Assembly: GCA_028023455.1 (NCBI GenBank)
Contig: JAQFVV010006208.1
Location: 11,244,984-11,308,983, forward strand
DNA length: 64,000 nt
Source of the DNA: Epiperipatus broadwayi
Lineage: Eukaryota > Onychophora > Udeonychophora > Euonychophora > Peripatidae
Reading direction: 5' to 3'
Shown here: one piece after another, positions 32,270-43,666 of the stretch
How positions within the stretch are numbered: the stretch's first letter is position 1
How the letters are laid out: every line of letters starts with the position of its first letter
Made by a program: the position numbers and the translations under genes
The notes under the pieces: model-generated
What the model was told of the DNA's origin: nothing
Seen by the model: the letters and a program-made list of their open reading frames with translations, nothing else
Databases searched by the model: none

Positions 32270-33545
32270 TTAGATGGGTTTATAAATGTAAATTCATTGA
32301 AAGCAATCAACATTTTAACAATACCAATAACAATCTGAATTTGTTGTCAGGTGGAAATCCACCTTTATTTATGGTCTAATAATTTATATATAGAACTAAA
32401 GATTGCAACTTGACCCATAGAGAGTGAAATTATTAATACAAGAAGTTTAAATAAATCTCATTAAACTGATAAATGTAGTTTGTTCTGGAAAGAAATTACC
32501 AAATAGTCAATTATAATTTTCAAACTGCTTTATTATTTAACTAATACATTGTTGATATGTCATTTGAGAGCTATAATTGCAGTATGAATGTTATAATTGA
32601 CTATTTGTTAATCTGCTTTCAAAACAGGTTACATTTATATGTTTACATTCAAAGATCAGCCTTTCAAGCTAATTGTGCATACGTCTTCTGCGAGTGTTAA
32701 ATAATAAATGAATACTTCATTCTACAATACAAGATATAGTATTTATGCAGGAATAAAAGGAATCCTCTTATTCCTATGACTCAAATTCTTTTATATGAAC
32801 AAATCTGAAATACTGTTGAGTAAAGCGTGAGAGTAGAATTCTCACTTTAAATTACTATCTACGATGTTGGAATGAATGATGTCGGTGAAATTGTCTAGAA
32901 TTTACTAAACGTCACTCTAAGTGAAACTTAATTATAAGTAAATAAGCATTTATTTTTACATGATGCTATGCCTATTTACTTATAATTAAGTTTCACTTAG
33001 AGTGACATTTAGTAAATTCTAGACAATTTCACCGACGTCATTCATTCCAACATCATAGATAATAATTTAAAGTGAGAATTCTACTCTCACGCTTTATTCA
33101 ACAGTACTTCAGATTTGCTCATACAAAAGAATTTGAGTCATAGGAATAAGAGGATTCCTTTTATTCCTGCATAAATACTATATCTTGTATTGTAGAGTGA
33201 AGTATTCATTTATTATTTAACACTCGCAGAAGACGCATGCACAATTAGCTTGAAAGGCTGATCTTTGAATGTAATACAATTGTATGCATAGCATCATATA
33301 AAAATAAATGCTTATTTATTTATATGTTTAATGAGATTTATTTAAACTTTTATCAATATTTTCACTCAATGTGGTCAAGTTGCAATCTTCAGTGTCTATA
33401 TAAATATATTTGCCCATAAATAAAGGTGGATTTCCACCTTTACTATTAAAATGAGGTTACCGTGACAGCAGATTGAGATTATTATTGATATTATTTAAGT
33501 GCTGAGTACATTCAATGAATTTATACTTATATATAAGTATATATA
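32270..33545. repeat. 1.25-kb near-perfect palindrome (FB-D outer arms, separate inner arms)
   Basis: Outer arms (about 32285-32490 and 33310-33540) are FB-D sequence with GGTGGAAATCCACCTTTA. Inner arms (about 32634-32938 and 32965-33275) match at high identity, e.g. GTGAAACTTAATTATAAGTA against its inverse, leaving a spacer of about 25 bp. No reading frame is conserved in it. Confidence 0.92.
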
Positions 33546-33734
33546 CTTATATTGCTTTTAACTTATAAAAGGTGGTTTTTTTTGCCATTAGACATAGTCA
33601 TTGTTTTCTTTCATTCTATTTTTTAAAGAAATAAAATTTATGATTAATTAATTCACTATATTTTAAAAATATTTTCTCAGACACAATTAAAATGGTCACT
33701 CTCATACTTTATTATATCTTGATTTTTTCTTTAT

Positions 33735-33830
33735 ATAATCATCTATAAACAGTTTCAAAGACCACTGACATAAAAACTGAAAACAAAATTGGATCAAGTA
33801 CACACCCTTGTTTACCATTTTAATAATATA
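33735..33830 (-). pseudogene. Non-LTR reverse transcriptase fragment
   Basis: The minus-strand frame reads KQGCVLDPILFSVFMSVVFE, the QGC.L.P.LF block (RT motif B) of LINE reverse transcriptases. The flanks are too decayed to assign a clade. Confidence 0.6.
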
Positions 33831-33976
33831 ATAAACAAATAGTAGCTGATATCTCTCCATATAAAATCTATGTGATGTATATATGTTTGTTTATATCAAG
33901 TGATTACATGTGAATGGTTGTTTGTAGGGCAGTCAGTGTCAAATTCACAACCAATTAAAAATATATATATATTTCA

Positions 33977-34063
33977 TATGTCAGATGCGTTGACCGGGAA
34001 GCAAACCCAGGCCAGCTGCTTGGAACGTAGCTATGCTAACCACTAGGCCACCAACGCTTGACA
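33977..34063 (-). mobile_element. tRNA-derived SINE, minus strand
   Basis: Acceptor GCGTTGG/TCAACGC, A-box TGGCCTAGTGGTTAGCA (near canonical) and B-box GGTTTGCTTCC on the minus strand. The acceptor pairs differ from the copy at 27670 in a compensated way (GCATTGG/TCAATGC), so both ancestors kept the stem. Confidence 0.85.
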
Positions 34064-36504
34064 AAAAAGTATTATATTTGTTCTAAGACTGTCAAATTCA
34101 CAATTGAAAAATCCAAAAAAAAAAAAAACAACTATAAATTTGTTTTTATAAATAATTATACCTATTTAAACGGTAATTTATATTATGAGCATTTTATGCA
34201 AGAAGTAATACTACCTTTTATATTCAGTAATCTGTAATTTTTATTTTGAAGCATATTTTATGCAGAGAAAATAATTAACTGTTAATAAATGTAATTTTTT
34301 TTATAAAGCAGTTGTTTATAACACTGTCAAATTCACCTATTAAATATAACAGGTATATTTAGAAATTTTAATTCGGTTTTATTATTTTAGCCTTATTAAG
34401 ATCTTGCCGGGTCCATTTCTGGAGTGTGTACCAAACAGACCAGGTTGTTCCAATCATTTTTTCTTTAATTTTTCAGTTGTGAATTTTTTAAATTTATTTA
34501 TATAATATTAAAATCTTATGTTTAATTTACATTAAATCTTAAAAATAATTTATTAAAGCAACCAATTAAAAAAATTGACATCCTTTTCATAGGTCGGGGA
34601 GGACCCCCCCCCCAAAAAAAAAAAAAAAACTGAATGTAAAAAATAAATGATTTTTAATAAAGAGATGAACTGATAACACCTGAGATCATTTTCTCTATGA
34701 CATGGGACATGTTGGATTTAGACTCACCATGTCCCCAACCAATGGTAGGACGTTCCTAAAAGGGCAAAGAGAAGAATAAAAGACCTAAGTCCGGCAATTC
34801 CAAATGAAGGAAAATGAAACCATATCAAATAAAATATATCCCAAAGATCTACACAGCAACTGCACCAATAGCGAAGAGATAAAGACACTGATGCTTAAAA
34901 GATAATATGATCAGCCTGGACAATTAAATTTAAAACTATATGTTAGAATATCATAACCGCTAATGTAATAACGTAATTATAATAAATTATTTGGAAAAAA
35001 AAAATTATTGATTTTTAAAATGATTCAATGCCGATTTTTTTTTTGCTTTTTACATAATTATAACATCTACACATTCATTTCTTATTAAATTTATTTCGCG
35101 CAGAAGATATCAAACTATGTATTGTGTATATTTATGTGTTGGACCATAAAACACTTATAAACTTAATATTCACAGAAATAAATACCTATTTTGTTATAAA
35201 AAAGCTACTTTATTTAATTTTTTATCTAAAAAAAAAAAAATAGTATAAAATTTTGCTTAATTATCATAACAAAATTAAATGTCAACTTAGAATGTTAAAC
35301 TTTGGAAGGGAAAAATCAAGAATAAGCCACAAGGTCTAAAAAAAAAAAGAATAAACAATGTTGTGAATGGGAGAGATCTTAAACATCAAAAGAGAAACTC
35401 ATCCTGTGAAAAAAACAAAATAAGATACCTTCTTTTCATTTATCAAAATCAATTTTGGCCTGTCATTTTAGTCACACTTGAATGTAAGATTTTTTTTTGC
35501 TCTGTGAAGGTTTCAAAACACAAAACATTCATAGCATAATGAACAATATTTAGTTAAATCAACATTTCAAAAGAATAAACAATATTCCGGTTTTTTAAAA
35601 TGCATTTTCAATAATCGTTAAAAATACTTGAGAATAAAAAGCCAACATTTTATACATTCAATTTATAAATGAAACAGGGAAGTTAAAATAACTATTTAAT
35701 CATTTACGTTCTCTCAGTTAGTAAACCAATATTTTAAATAATCACTAAGAAATTTAAAAAACAATAGCAAAGTGTGCGTTAAAATTTCCATTATAAAATC
35801 TGAAAGTTTGTTGAGAGAAAAAAAATCTCTACACATAAGATATTATGACAGCTTGCTGCTCTGTTTAATGTTTTTTTGTTATTTGGCCAAGTTTCTTAAT
35901 TTTATCTTGATTCCTCACTGGTAGATCAAAGAAAATATTAATGATACACTGTGGATTCATCACCTGTAGGAATACGATTCCTTCTTCCAGTAGTAACACT
36001 ATCAATCCATATTTTTTGACATTTACAGTGCCTCAATATTCATCAGACTAATTCAGATTAACTTGGAATCTTTACTCATTAGGTAATAATTATATGATGC
36101 TTATATAACGTTGGATGAATATTATATACAAAGTTCTGAAGATATGATTGATAATACAGAAGGATTACATATACAATAAAACATTACGTGATTTCTTAGT
36201 TTACCTCTGATTTGCATTAATTGTTATGGGATATTCATTTCAATTCTAAAAATAATTTATCTATGTTATCAATGAATAATAAATAAACACTGAACGGAAT
36301 TGCAAATAGGATAATTTACTAATGGGTTTTTGCAGATATAAACTTCAAAAAGAAATAAATGTATGATTCTATGTGGATTAAATCTTATTATTAAATATTA
36401 GAATATATATTTTTTTCTATCTATAAACTATTAAGAATTTTTTTTTTTTTTGCAACTGACATAATTTTGCTAAGCTTTATATATTTTTTTTCTGTTATTA
36501 CTGG
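34064..36504. other. AT-rich spacer with a mixed-composition patch at about 34590-34920
   Basis: The patch starts at a C-tract followed by an A-tract (34605-34629) and reads unlike the flanks; it may be an old repeat. No gene, RNA or known element was recognised in the remainder. Confidence 0.4.
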
Positions 36505-36651
36505 TAATATCACATGATCATCATTTCTTATTTTTGCTCAAGCTATTAAAAAAGGCAAAACTCTCCATACAGCTGTGATGCTCAGTGCAAGCCAGAATAA
36601 TCAATGGATGCAAGAAAGTTTGTGCATAAAATCCCTATCTAGTGCCCACTC

Positions 36652-36710
36652 ATCCAATATCCCCAAACTATTTTCTAGCTTATAGCTTTCATCAGTGAGG
36701 AGCTTTGGAT
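36652..36710 (-). ncRNA. Hammerhead ribozyme motif HHB-4
   Basis: Stem I fully paired (AUCCAA/UUGGAU, CCUCA/UGGGG), CUGAUGA, stem II AGC/GCU. After GAAA the sequence is AUAGUU, so stem III loses its second pair and the triplet is GUU. Confidence 0.82.
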
Positions 36711-36928
36711 CTGAGAGCACTGCACCTAGATCTTAGGATCCAATGCAACCCTCCAACAGCCATCTTTTATCTCTATGACTATTTATCTATATGACTATAT
36801 AAGCTAATGAGCTTGGATTGAAAATATTATGTTTTCAATTTTAGACTCAAGTTTTGTAGTTAAGTAGAGATAAAAGATGGCTGCTGAGGGTTGCATTAGA
36901 TCCTAAGATCTAGATGCAGTGCTCTCAG

Positions 36929-36987
36929 ACCCAAGGCTTTTCACTGATGAAAGTTACAAGCTAGAAACTAGTCAGGGGATATTTTGT
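36929..36987 (+). ncRNA. Hammerhead ribozyme motif HHB-5
   Basis: CUGAUGA and GAAACUAGUC are intact, but inner stem I is UUUCA/AGGGG and outer stem I is partly lost. Confidence 0.76.
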
Positions 36988-37375
36988 GCACAAACCTTCT
37001 TGCATCCATCGATTACTCTGGATTGCACTGAATGACACTACTGTATGGAGAGTTTGGTCTGTTTATTACTTGATATGTTAGAGCATGCAAATGGCAGATA
37101 TTTAAAAACTAGGGATTTTAATTTTATAAAATAATCATGTGGTTGTTGCTTTGGAGGTCACATGACATTCAGTTCCAAGGTGGCAAATGAAGTCAGAAAT
37201 TGATCCAGAAAGTTTTGACTTGAGCATGCTATTCTAGCTTGGCACTAAACATCATTTCCAATTAAAGCATAATCTTATTACATAAACGACATTATTGAAT
37301 ATATCTTTTGTTGTTTGTTGTTATTGACTTCTATTTTTTTCCATGTCTTCATTATTCCTATTTTTTATGTTACAG

Positions 37376-37745
37376 ACTTTTTACTCTCTTCTTCGGGAGT
37401 TGCTGGCCGGACCCAGTTATAATATGAGGATGGAAATTGAATCTGGAGCTTTAGATTATTGAATATTGAATTTTTAAGGTAATGCTATAACCTAATGAGC
37501 CATATTTTTCATTGTTGCTGGCCTGACTAGTGACAGTACTTAGCGTGGGAATCAAATCTTGACCTTTAGATTCTTGAATACTGAATTTTAAGGTAATGCT
37601 CTAATCAACTGGCTTTTAGAAGAACAGTTCATTTGGTTAGACCATTACCTTAAAATTCAGTATTTAAAAAGAGAAAGGTTTGGATTCAAGTCCCACACTA
37701 GTATTGTCACTGATCAGATCAGCAGCATCTGGAGAGATTACCACT
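37376..37745. repeat. Three tRNA-like SINE units, two minus then one plus
   Basis: Units at about 37376-37485 (-), 37490-37615 (-) and 37620-37745 (+). The shared order is GTTGATTAGAGCATTACC (A-box-like), TTAAAATTCAGTATTCAAGA, GATTTGATTCCCAC (B-box-like) and TCACTAGTCAGGCCAGCA. The last pair forms an inverted repeat centred near 37620. Confidence 0.78.
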
Positions 37746-38384
37746 CAAACCATTGAGTATATTCTAACTTGTGTGCTATTACTAACAGTTGAAGGTAGTG
37801 GGAAAATTTGAATCTAGTTTTAAAAATTTTCTACAGTCAATCTGTATTTAATGCTAGATGATAGAAATTGTCCAACATATAAGAACAACTGGTATTATGA
37901 ATCTAAGGAAATAAGAAGATAAAACAGAAAGACAGAGAATAAAAGTTAAAATGAGTTTTACAGTACAAAGTCTATCTATCTAATATTTGGTTGATTGTCT
38001 TTGAATAACTGCAAGATCTTTAATTTCATCTCTCAAATGTTTTTTATTGCCAATTACTTAAAAAAAGGTCATAATATTTTTGAGCTAATTTTTATAATAA
38101 AAATAAAATCTCCTTCTCAAGAAACCATGCTTCATTATACAATACTTATTTATAAAGTCATAAATATTCATTCATTTCACATGGCCAACACAATGATGTT
38201 ATCTTACAATTATAGACTGAATAGCATCACATCTAGCAATAAGAAAAACTTGTCACTTAATTTTAAGATTCTGCCATTCTATTTTCAGAATATTATGAAG
38301 TATCTTAAATTTGCACTTGAAACATTTTTGATAAAACTTCAGACCATTTAAAATATTTATTTTAATTTATCTGAGCTTATGTTC
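37746..38384. other. AT-rich spacer
   Basis: A 118-residue open frame (37995-38351) shows no recognisable family and is probably chance. Confidence 0.5.
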
Positions 38385-38755
38385 AGACCACTCAAAGAAG
38401 TATGGAGAGATGCATGTTGGGAGTAACAAGAAGAGATCGAAAACACAATGTATGGGTAAGAGAACAAACAGGTGTTACTGACCTCATTATAAAAATTAAA
38501 AGACTGAAGTGGAGTTGGGCTGGACATATCGCTAGAAGAGATGATAATAGATGGACAATTGAAATCTTAAACTGGATTCCAAGATATTGTAAAAAACCCA
38601 GAAAGAGACCACATGTGAGATGGATGGATGAAATAAAAAAGTGTGCAGGAGTGATGTGGAGAAGAGAAGCGAAAGGTAGGAAAAGATGGATTGAACTTGG
38701 AGAGACCTTCATCCTGCAGTGGATTGATAATGGTTGTTGATGATGATGATGATGT
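38385..38755 (+). pseudogene. RTE-type LINE 3' end, strongly 5'-truncated (copy 3)
   Basis: An open frame of 112 codons (38402-38740) matches the RTE C-terminus: ERCMLGVTRRDRKHNVWVRE, LKWSWAGHIARRDDNRW and ELGETFILQWIDN. A (TGATGA)n tail follows the stop. It is very close to the copy at 51605-51955, which suggests recent activity. Confidence 0.92.
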
Positions 38756-39064
38756 TAAAAAACCTTTATTATTAATTAAAATAATCATAATACTAAGATG
38801 ACAATGTCTGCCAGAAAGCAAGAAGTTATCATTGATGATGATAATTAATTTATTACTTGACTACACTGCCATATGCAAGTGATTTTTTGATGTAACAAAA
38901 CCTTTTCTACAAATCACTATACATATGTGTATTCTGCATACAGAAGTTTTATATTTAATTCTTAACATAAAGATAGAATTTAAATACTTAGTATTCTCTT
39001 ATTATGTTAACAAAAAGCTTATCTATGTGTGAGTATATATATATATTAAGTGTAATAATTCTGA
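38756..39064. other. AT-rich spacer
   Basis: Nothing recognisable. Confidence 0.5.
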
Positions 39065-39250
39065 ATGTGAAGTGTTTGTAAGTAATCATTAAACACCAGT
39101 CAGCACTTAGACAATTACAATATCAATATCAATCAACAATTTCAAACTGTTGTCAAGACAACCTCCTTTTAACACCTTGCCTTGACAACAGTTTGAAATT
39201 GTTGATTGATGTTGATAATGGGCTTGTCTAAGTATTGAATGTTTTTAGTG
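39065..39250. repeat. FB-D foldback, compact palindromic copy
   Basis: Arms of about 80 bp (AACACCAGTCAGCACTTAGA; CAATCAACAATTTCAAACTG) meet at a centre near AACACCTTGCC (39171). Confidence 0.88.
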
Positions 39251-39389
39251 ATATACATATATTCATTATAATTGAAACCACATGGTTAATATGTATGTGT
39301 GTTAACATATGAATATATATTTATGAATAAACATTTGTGTATGTAGTACTAACGTAAAAAATTTACACTTTATGGCGTGACCCTAAAAT

Positions 39390-40115
39390 TATTTTCAGGT
39401 CCAAAAATATTAAAACCAACATATCTGTTGTTGCTTAATAGAGATAATTTAAAAATATTACTATATTAATTCAAATAATATCCAAGTATTTTTGACACTA
39501 ATATGTCCTTATCAAGGCAACTATACTAAAAACATACTCAATAAAATATTTAAGAAAACTAGTGTGCAAATCAGAAACAACTAATCAAATAATTATTATG
39601 TTGAACATTAATTGCATATTGTGATTTTTTTTAATTAAATATGATCCCTTAATTTTACAGTACTTATCATATGGCTCATACATTTAAAATATTAAACCTT
39701 TGGGGAATATGAATATGACCAGCCACACTTGATGTAAATAAAATGATGAATGAACTGTTTGACCCTCCATTGCTTTTACGTCAAAGTGAGACTGGTCCAT
39801 ATTTGTGTTCTCCAAAGGTTTAATATTTTAATGTATGAGCCACATAATAAGAAATGTAAAATTAAGGAATTGCATTTAATTAAAAGATTACAATATACAA
39901 TTAAGGTTAAACAGACTAGTTTTCCAATGTGTTGTTTTTGGTCTTCACACTAGTTTTCTTAAATATTTTATTGAGTGTGTTCTTTAGTATAGTTGCCTTG
40001 ATAAAGACACATCAGTGTCAAATGCGCTTGGATATTATTTGAATTTATATAATAGTATCTTTAAATCATTACTGTTAAATAATAGCAGACATGTTGGTTT
40101 TAATACTTTTACAAT
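39390..40115. repeat. Foldback with PLE-like hairpin motif
   Basis: Arms of about 330 bp match in inverse orientation (for example CATACATTTAAAATATTAAA against its inverse near 39820). Read on the plus strand the right arm has GCCTTGATAAAGACAC, loop AUCA, GTGTC and AAATGCGCTTGG, the post-ORF hairpin arrangement described for PLE ends. Confidence 0.8.
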
Positions 40116-40815
40116 TAATAACAGAAAGAAATTTGTTCTAGGGTCCAGAGAACTGTATTTTAAAACTAAGATTAAACTGCATTAAATCTGAAATATTTTT
40201 AGTTGAAAGCATTTATGGTATATATGTAGTGTATAGAATGCATAATAATTTTGATACACACCCACGTATATATAAGTGGCACTAAAAAAAAATTTATGAA
40301 CCTAGAAGATAAAACAGCATTAAAATTATTTGCTATATGCCAAAGGTCTCTCCCAAAGCATATAAAAAACGCCACAAGCAGAAAGAATTGCCAAGCTTAT
40401 CAGGCATGACAGTGTGGGGCATTTTCTATCCTTGACTTTTCCTCTAATTAAAAACATTCAAATGCCTATTTATTTATCTTCTGATATTGAATTATTAATT
40501 GGGTTGATTAAGGGAAATTTTTCTGGAAAAAAAGGCAGGAGCCTGTTTGAAATCTGAAAAAAATTTAAATTATATCTCCCATTTGAAGCATGCCATGTAA
40601 TGGGCTATCCCTACTTTAGCCTGCCTTCAAAAAATGACATATACATCATTAATCTAACCATTGCAGATTATTTTTGAAAGGGGCTGGGGAAAATGTAATA
40701 AAAAAAAATTAATAAAAAAAAATTAACTAAACACAAGATTAAAAAAGAACCATAATGCAAAGTTGAATTTCATGCAAGTAACTTTTTTAAATAAACTTAA
40801 TATTGTACTAAATAT
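40116..40815. other. AT-rich spacer
   Basis: Nothing recognisable. Confidence 0.5.
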
Positions 40816-41165
40816 AAACTATTGACTTTAGGTCAACATGGGTGTGACGAGATTCTCGGTCTCAGTGTGGCCTTTGAGCGTTCCATCATCAGATTTTCCA
40901 ATTGGATGGACGGTTGAAGAGTTGGTGTGTGGAATGGATTGAAGCCTGTCCATTAAAGTATGAAGATTGGCTATCTTAATATATATCTGAGCACTTATTG
41001 CATAAATGTGTAGAGATGATAATCTGGACCTACTGATGATTGCTGGTTTAGCATGAAATACATATATTGGTGATTATTTATCTCTTCGACATATATGTGT
41101 TCAAGTGTATGTGTTATGAGAATGGGGTCGTGTGAAAGTCTGTGCTCAAATACCCTATATATTAA
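40816..41165 (+). mobile_element. HHA element, plus strand
   Basis: Distal region (GGTCAACATGGGTGTGACGA, CATCATCAGATTTTCC), linker, ribozyme and tail in order, ending CCCTATATATTAAT. The tail has a short deletion (GTATGTGTTATGAGAATGGG). Confidence 0.87.
41019..41077 (+). ncRNA. Hammerhead ribozyme motif HHA-12
   Basis: CUGAUGA and GAAA intact, stem I outer AUAAUC/GAUUAU paired, one mismatch in inner stem I (ACCUA), stem II closed by U opposite U. Confidence 0.83.
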
Positions 41166-43044
41166 TAGTATAAGTTGAATTTCATATGTTTCCAAAATAT
41201 AATTAAGAGTAATTTGAAATTCATTCATAAAATTTAAATTCATAAATTATTACTTTTTAAAAAAACTTATAGTCAAGAGAATTTTAAATAACGAGGCTTA
41301 TGAAAATAAATTGTAAATAATGAATATGTTATTAACCTGTCATTCTTTTTCAATTGGTAATTTCCATACCAATATAGACATGTTTTTTTAATTATAGAAT
41401 ACATTTTCACATTTATATTTTGAAATTTTTTTGCGAATTGCATCTAATTTAGTCAGACTCTTAAAATACTATTTCCTGAAAACCTGAATCCAAAAGTTTT
41501 TCTTTTTAATCACTTGCATAACGTTTTTCATTTATATTTTTCATTTGTATCCATAAAAAAGAAACTCTGTATACTAGACAGTTGGTGTAAATCTCAACGT
41601 ATACATCCTTCTCTACCTTTTTTATATATCTACTATACAAATATGAAATGAAGTATATAACTCACGAACTAATAGATCAAATTTGATGGTTTTCTTTTCA
41701 AATCAACCACAATTCTGAGAGTAGCTTTTTAGTCTATTTAATTTTCTAGCCTTATCATACAGGTACAGTCCTAGGGTAAACACTATCAGTTCCACATTGC
41801 ACATGACCCTATTTCCCACACGCACAATCAAAACCTAATATTCTTACAATTTATTGGCTTCTACACAGAGGCAGAATTCTCCATACCGTAGCGCCACTCG
41901 GTGCAATAGATGTTTGTGTAAGGCATAAAGGATGGTGATCACGTGACGTTTAATGGTTTATAGACTTCTACTATCTATTTTCAAGATGTTTTAAATTTAC
42001 TTATTTTTTCGAAGAAATTAATATAGCTCATTCGCAATTAAATTTTATTTTAACATTATTACTTTTTTTTCTGGAAGAAATGAACACAACTTATGTAACG
42101 CTATGAAAATGGCATGTAAAAAAAAAGAAAACTTCAAACATTTCAAAAGCTATTAATACTGCTGATTAATAGATCAATCTAGGCCAATTTTTCAACACAA
42201 GTGATCATTTTACATGCTTCTTTAAACAATTGGTATTTGACTCTACACAATTAAAATAAAGTTGATTTGCTATCTTAAAGCTCAAAAAGTAATTAATCAA
42301 TTTTAATGACCCCCCTCCCTCCGTATATCACATTTCTGAGATAGGATTTTAGATTATTTAACTTCTTACTAAATCATCAGAAATTGGAAAAGAAAAATAC
42401 ATTAAATAGATAAAGAATTTGACAATTTCATTAAAACAAAATTAGTTGAAAATACACCATTAAATTCAAAATTACTTCAGGGATAGACGATTGTTCCTGC
42501 AGTGATAAAAGTAGCTTCATTGAATCATTTATGTGTACAGCTCATTGACAGTGATTTGTGAGAATGTAATTCTAAAAAAATTGAATTGAAATTAAAATCT
42601 GCACAAAACAAATCCCAAATAAATTATTTCTGTAAGCAGCAGTTTAATTGGTTTTTTAAGATTTATAAATAATTGAATTCCGATTTTAAAAGCCTTTTCC
42701 ACTTAGGTTTTAATATTTGTAAAATTAAAATCTGTCCTTTTACATTCAATAAATATCTAAATAACGTGTAAGAAGAGTGGAACGTTGGTGTTATATGTTA
42801 AATAATATATCTCTAATTTCGTTATCATTGTATATTTTAATGTTTTTTTAGTACTTCTGTATTATATATAAGTTCTTCAGGTATTTTTGTTTTAATTATC
42901 CATTTTCAGAGGCCTCAAAAAATCTTGCAAATAATGTGGTTCACCATAAGTTATCATATTTAATATTTCATTTTAGTTTGTTGTTTTAATATGTTTATAA
43001 AACAAAAAAATATTACACAAAACTATAAATGATTGTAATTAAAT
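41166..43044. other. AT-rich spacer holding an HHB fragment at 41868-41965
   Basis: Apart from the HHB fragment annotated separately, nothing recognisable. Confidence 0.5.
41868..41965. repeat. HHB foldback, short fragment without ribozyme
   Basis: Diverged terminal block GGCAGAATTCTCCATACCGT, CACTCGGTGC, then the outer GGTGATCACGTGACGTTTAA block. Confidence 0.72.
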
Positions 43045-43545
43045 GAACATCACATGATCACTATTTCTTATGCTGTTATTAAAACAGTAATAACAGTAAT
43101 GTGCTAGCATAAAAAATAGTGATCATATGATGTTTAGTGGTTTAACACCAATACTGCCTAATAGAATAGTGGTGGCTATGGTTATTAAAGAGCCAAAGAC
43201 ACCAAAATGTATGGGTACTGAACTGGGTTCAGAATCATATGACTATATAAGCTATTGAGCTTAGATTGAAAATATTGGGTTTTCAATTTTATTCTCATAG
43301 TTTTGTAGTTAAGTAGAGATAAAAGGTGACTGCTGGAGGGTTGCATTAGATCCAAAGATCTAGATGTGGTGCTCTCAGATCCAAAGCTCCTCACTGACAA
43401 AGGCCACAAGCCAGAAACTAGTCTGGGGATATTGGATGAGTAGGCACTAGATAGGAATTTTATGCACAAGCCTTCTGGTATCCATTGATTACTCTGGTTG
43501 GCACTGAGTGGCCCTACTGTATGGAGAGTTTTGCCTGTTTTAATT
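43045..43545. mobile_element. HHB element: outer-arm hairpin plus right half with ribozyme
   Basis: 43048-43145 is a compact hairpin of the HHB outer blocks (CATCACATGATCACTATTTC with inverse). It is followed by the HHB central segment and the right arm with a plus-strand ribozyme, ending GGAGAGTTTTGCCTGTTTTA. The left ribozyme arm is deleted. Confidence 0.82.
43379..43437 (+). ncRNA. Hammerhead ribozyme motif HHB-6 (core mutated)
   Basis: All stems match HHB-3, but the core is CUGACAA (G8 to A). G8 acts in catalysis, so cleavage is not expected. Confidence 0.8.
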
Positions 43546-43666
43546 AAATAAAATTTAATACAAGTGCAAAATAAAAAAGTGGGGGGGGGAGTTAAATGCA
43601 TGTTCTTCATGTTGATGGGCAGAAATCTTTAATGTGTGCAACATGGCCACAAATGCATCTTGATCT

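Larger units (their letters stand above)
36505..37070. mobile_element. HHB foldback element, longest copy, ribozyme in each arm
   Basis: Arms GGCAAAACTCTCCATACAGC and reverse complement enclose minus- and plus-strand hammerheads and a central segment (ATATGACTATATAAGCTAAT, AGTTAAGTAGAGATAAAAGA) that is also present at 43.2 kb. It represents the full HHB layout. Confidence 0.9.

Noticed and set aside
37995-38351. 118-codon open frame as a gene
   Set aside because: AT-rich chance frame with no motif, start context or neighbour support.
38392-38712. Minus-strand frames over RTE 3' ends
   Set aside because: Antisense shadows of the conserved RTE C-terminal coding region.
43185-43610. 141-codon minus-strand frame
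   Set aside because: It reads through the antisense strand of an HHB arm and shows no domain.
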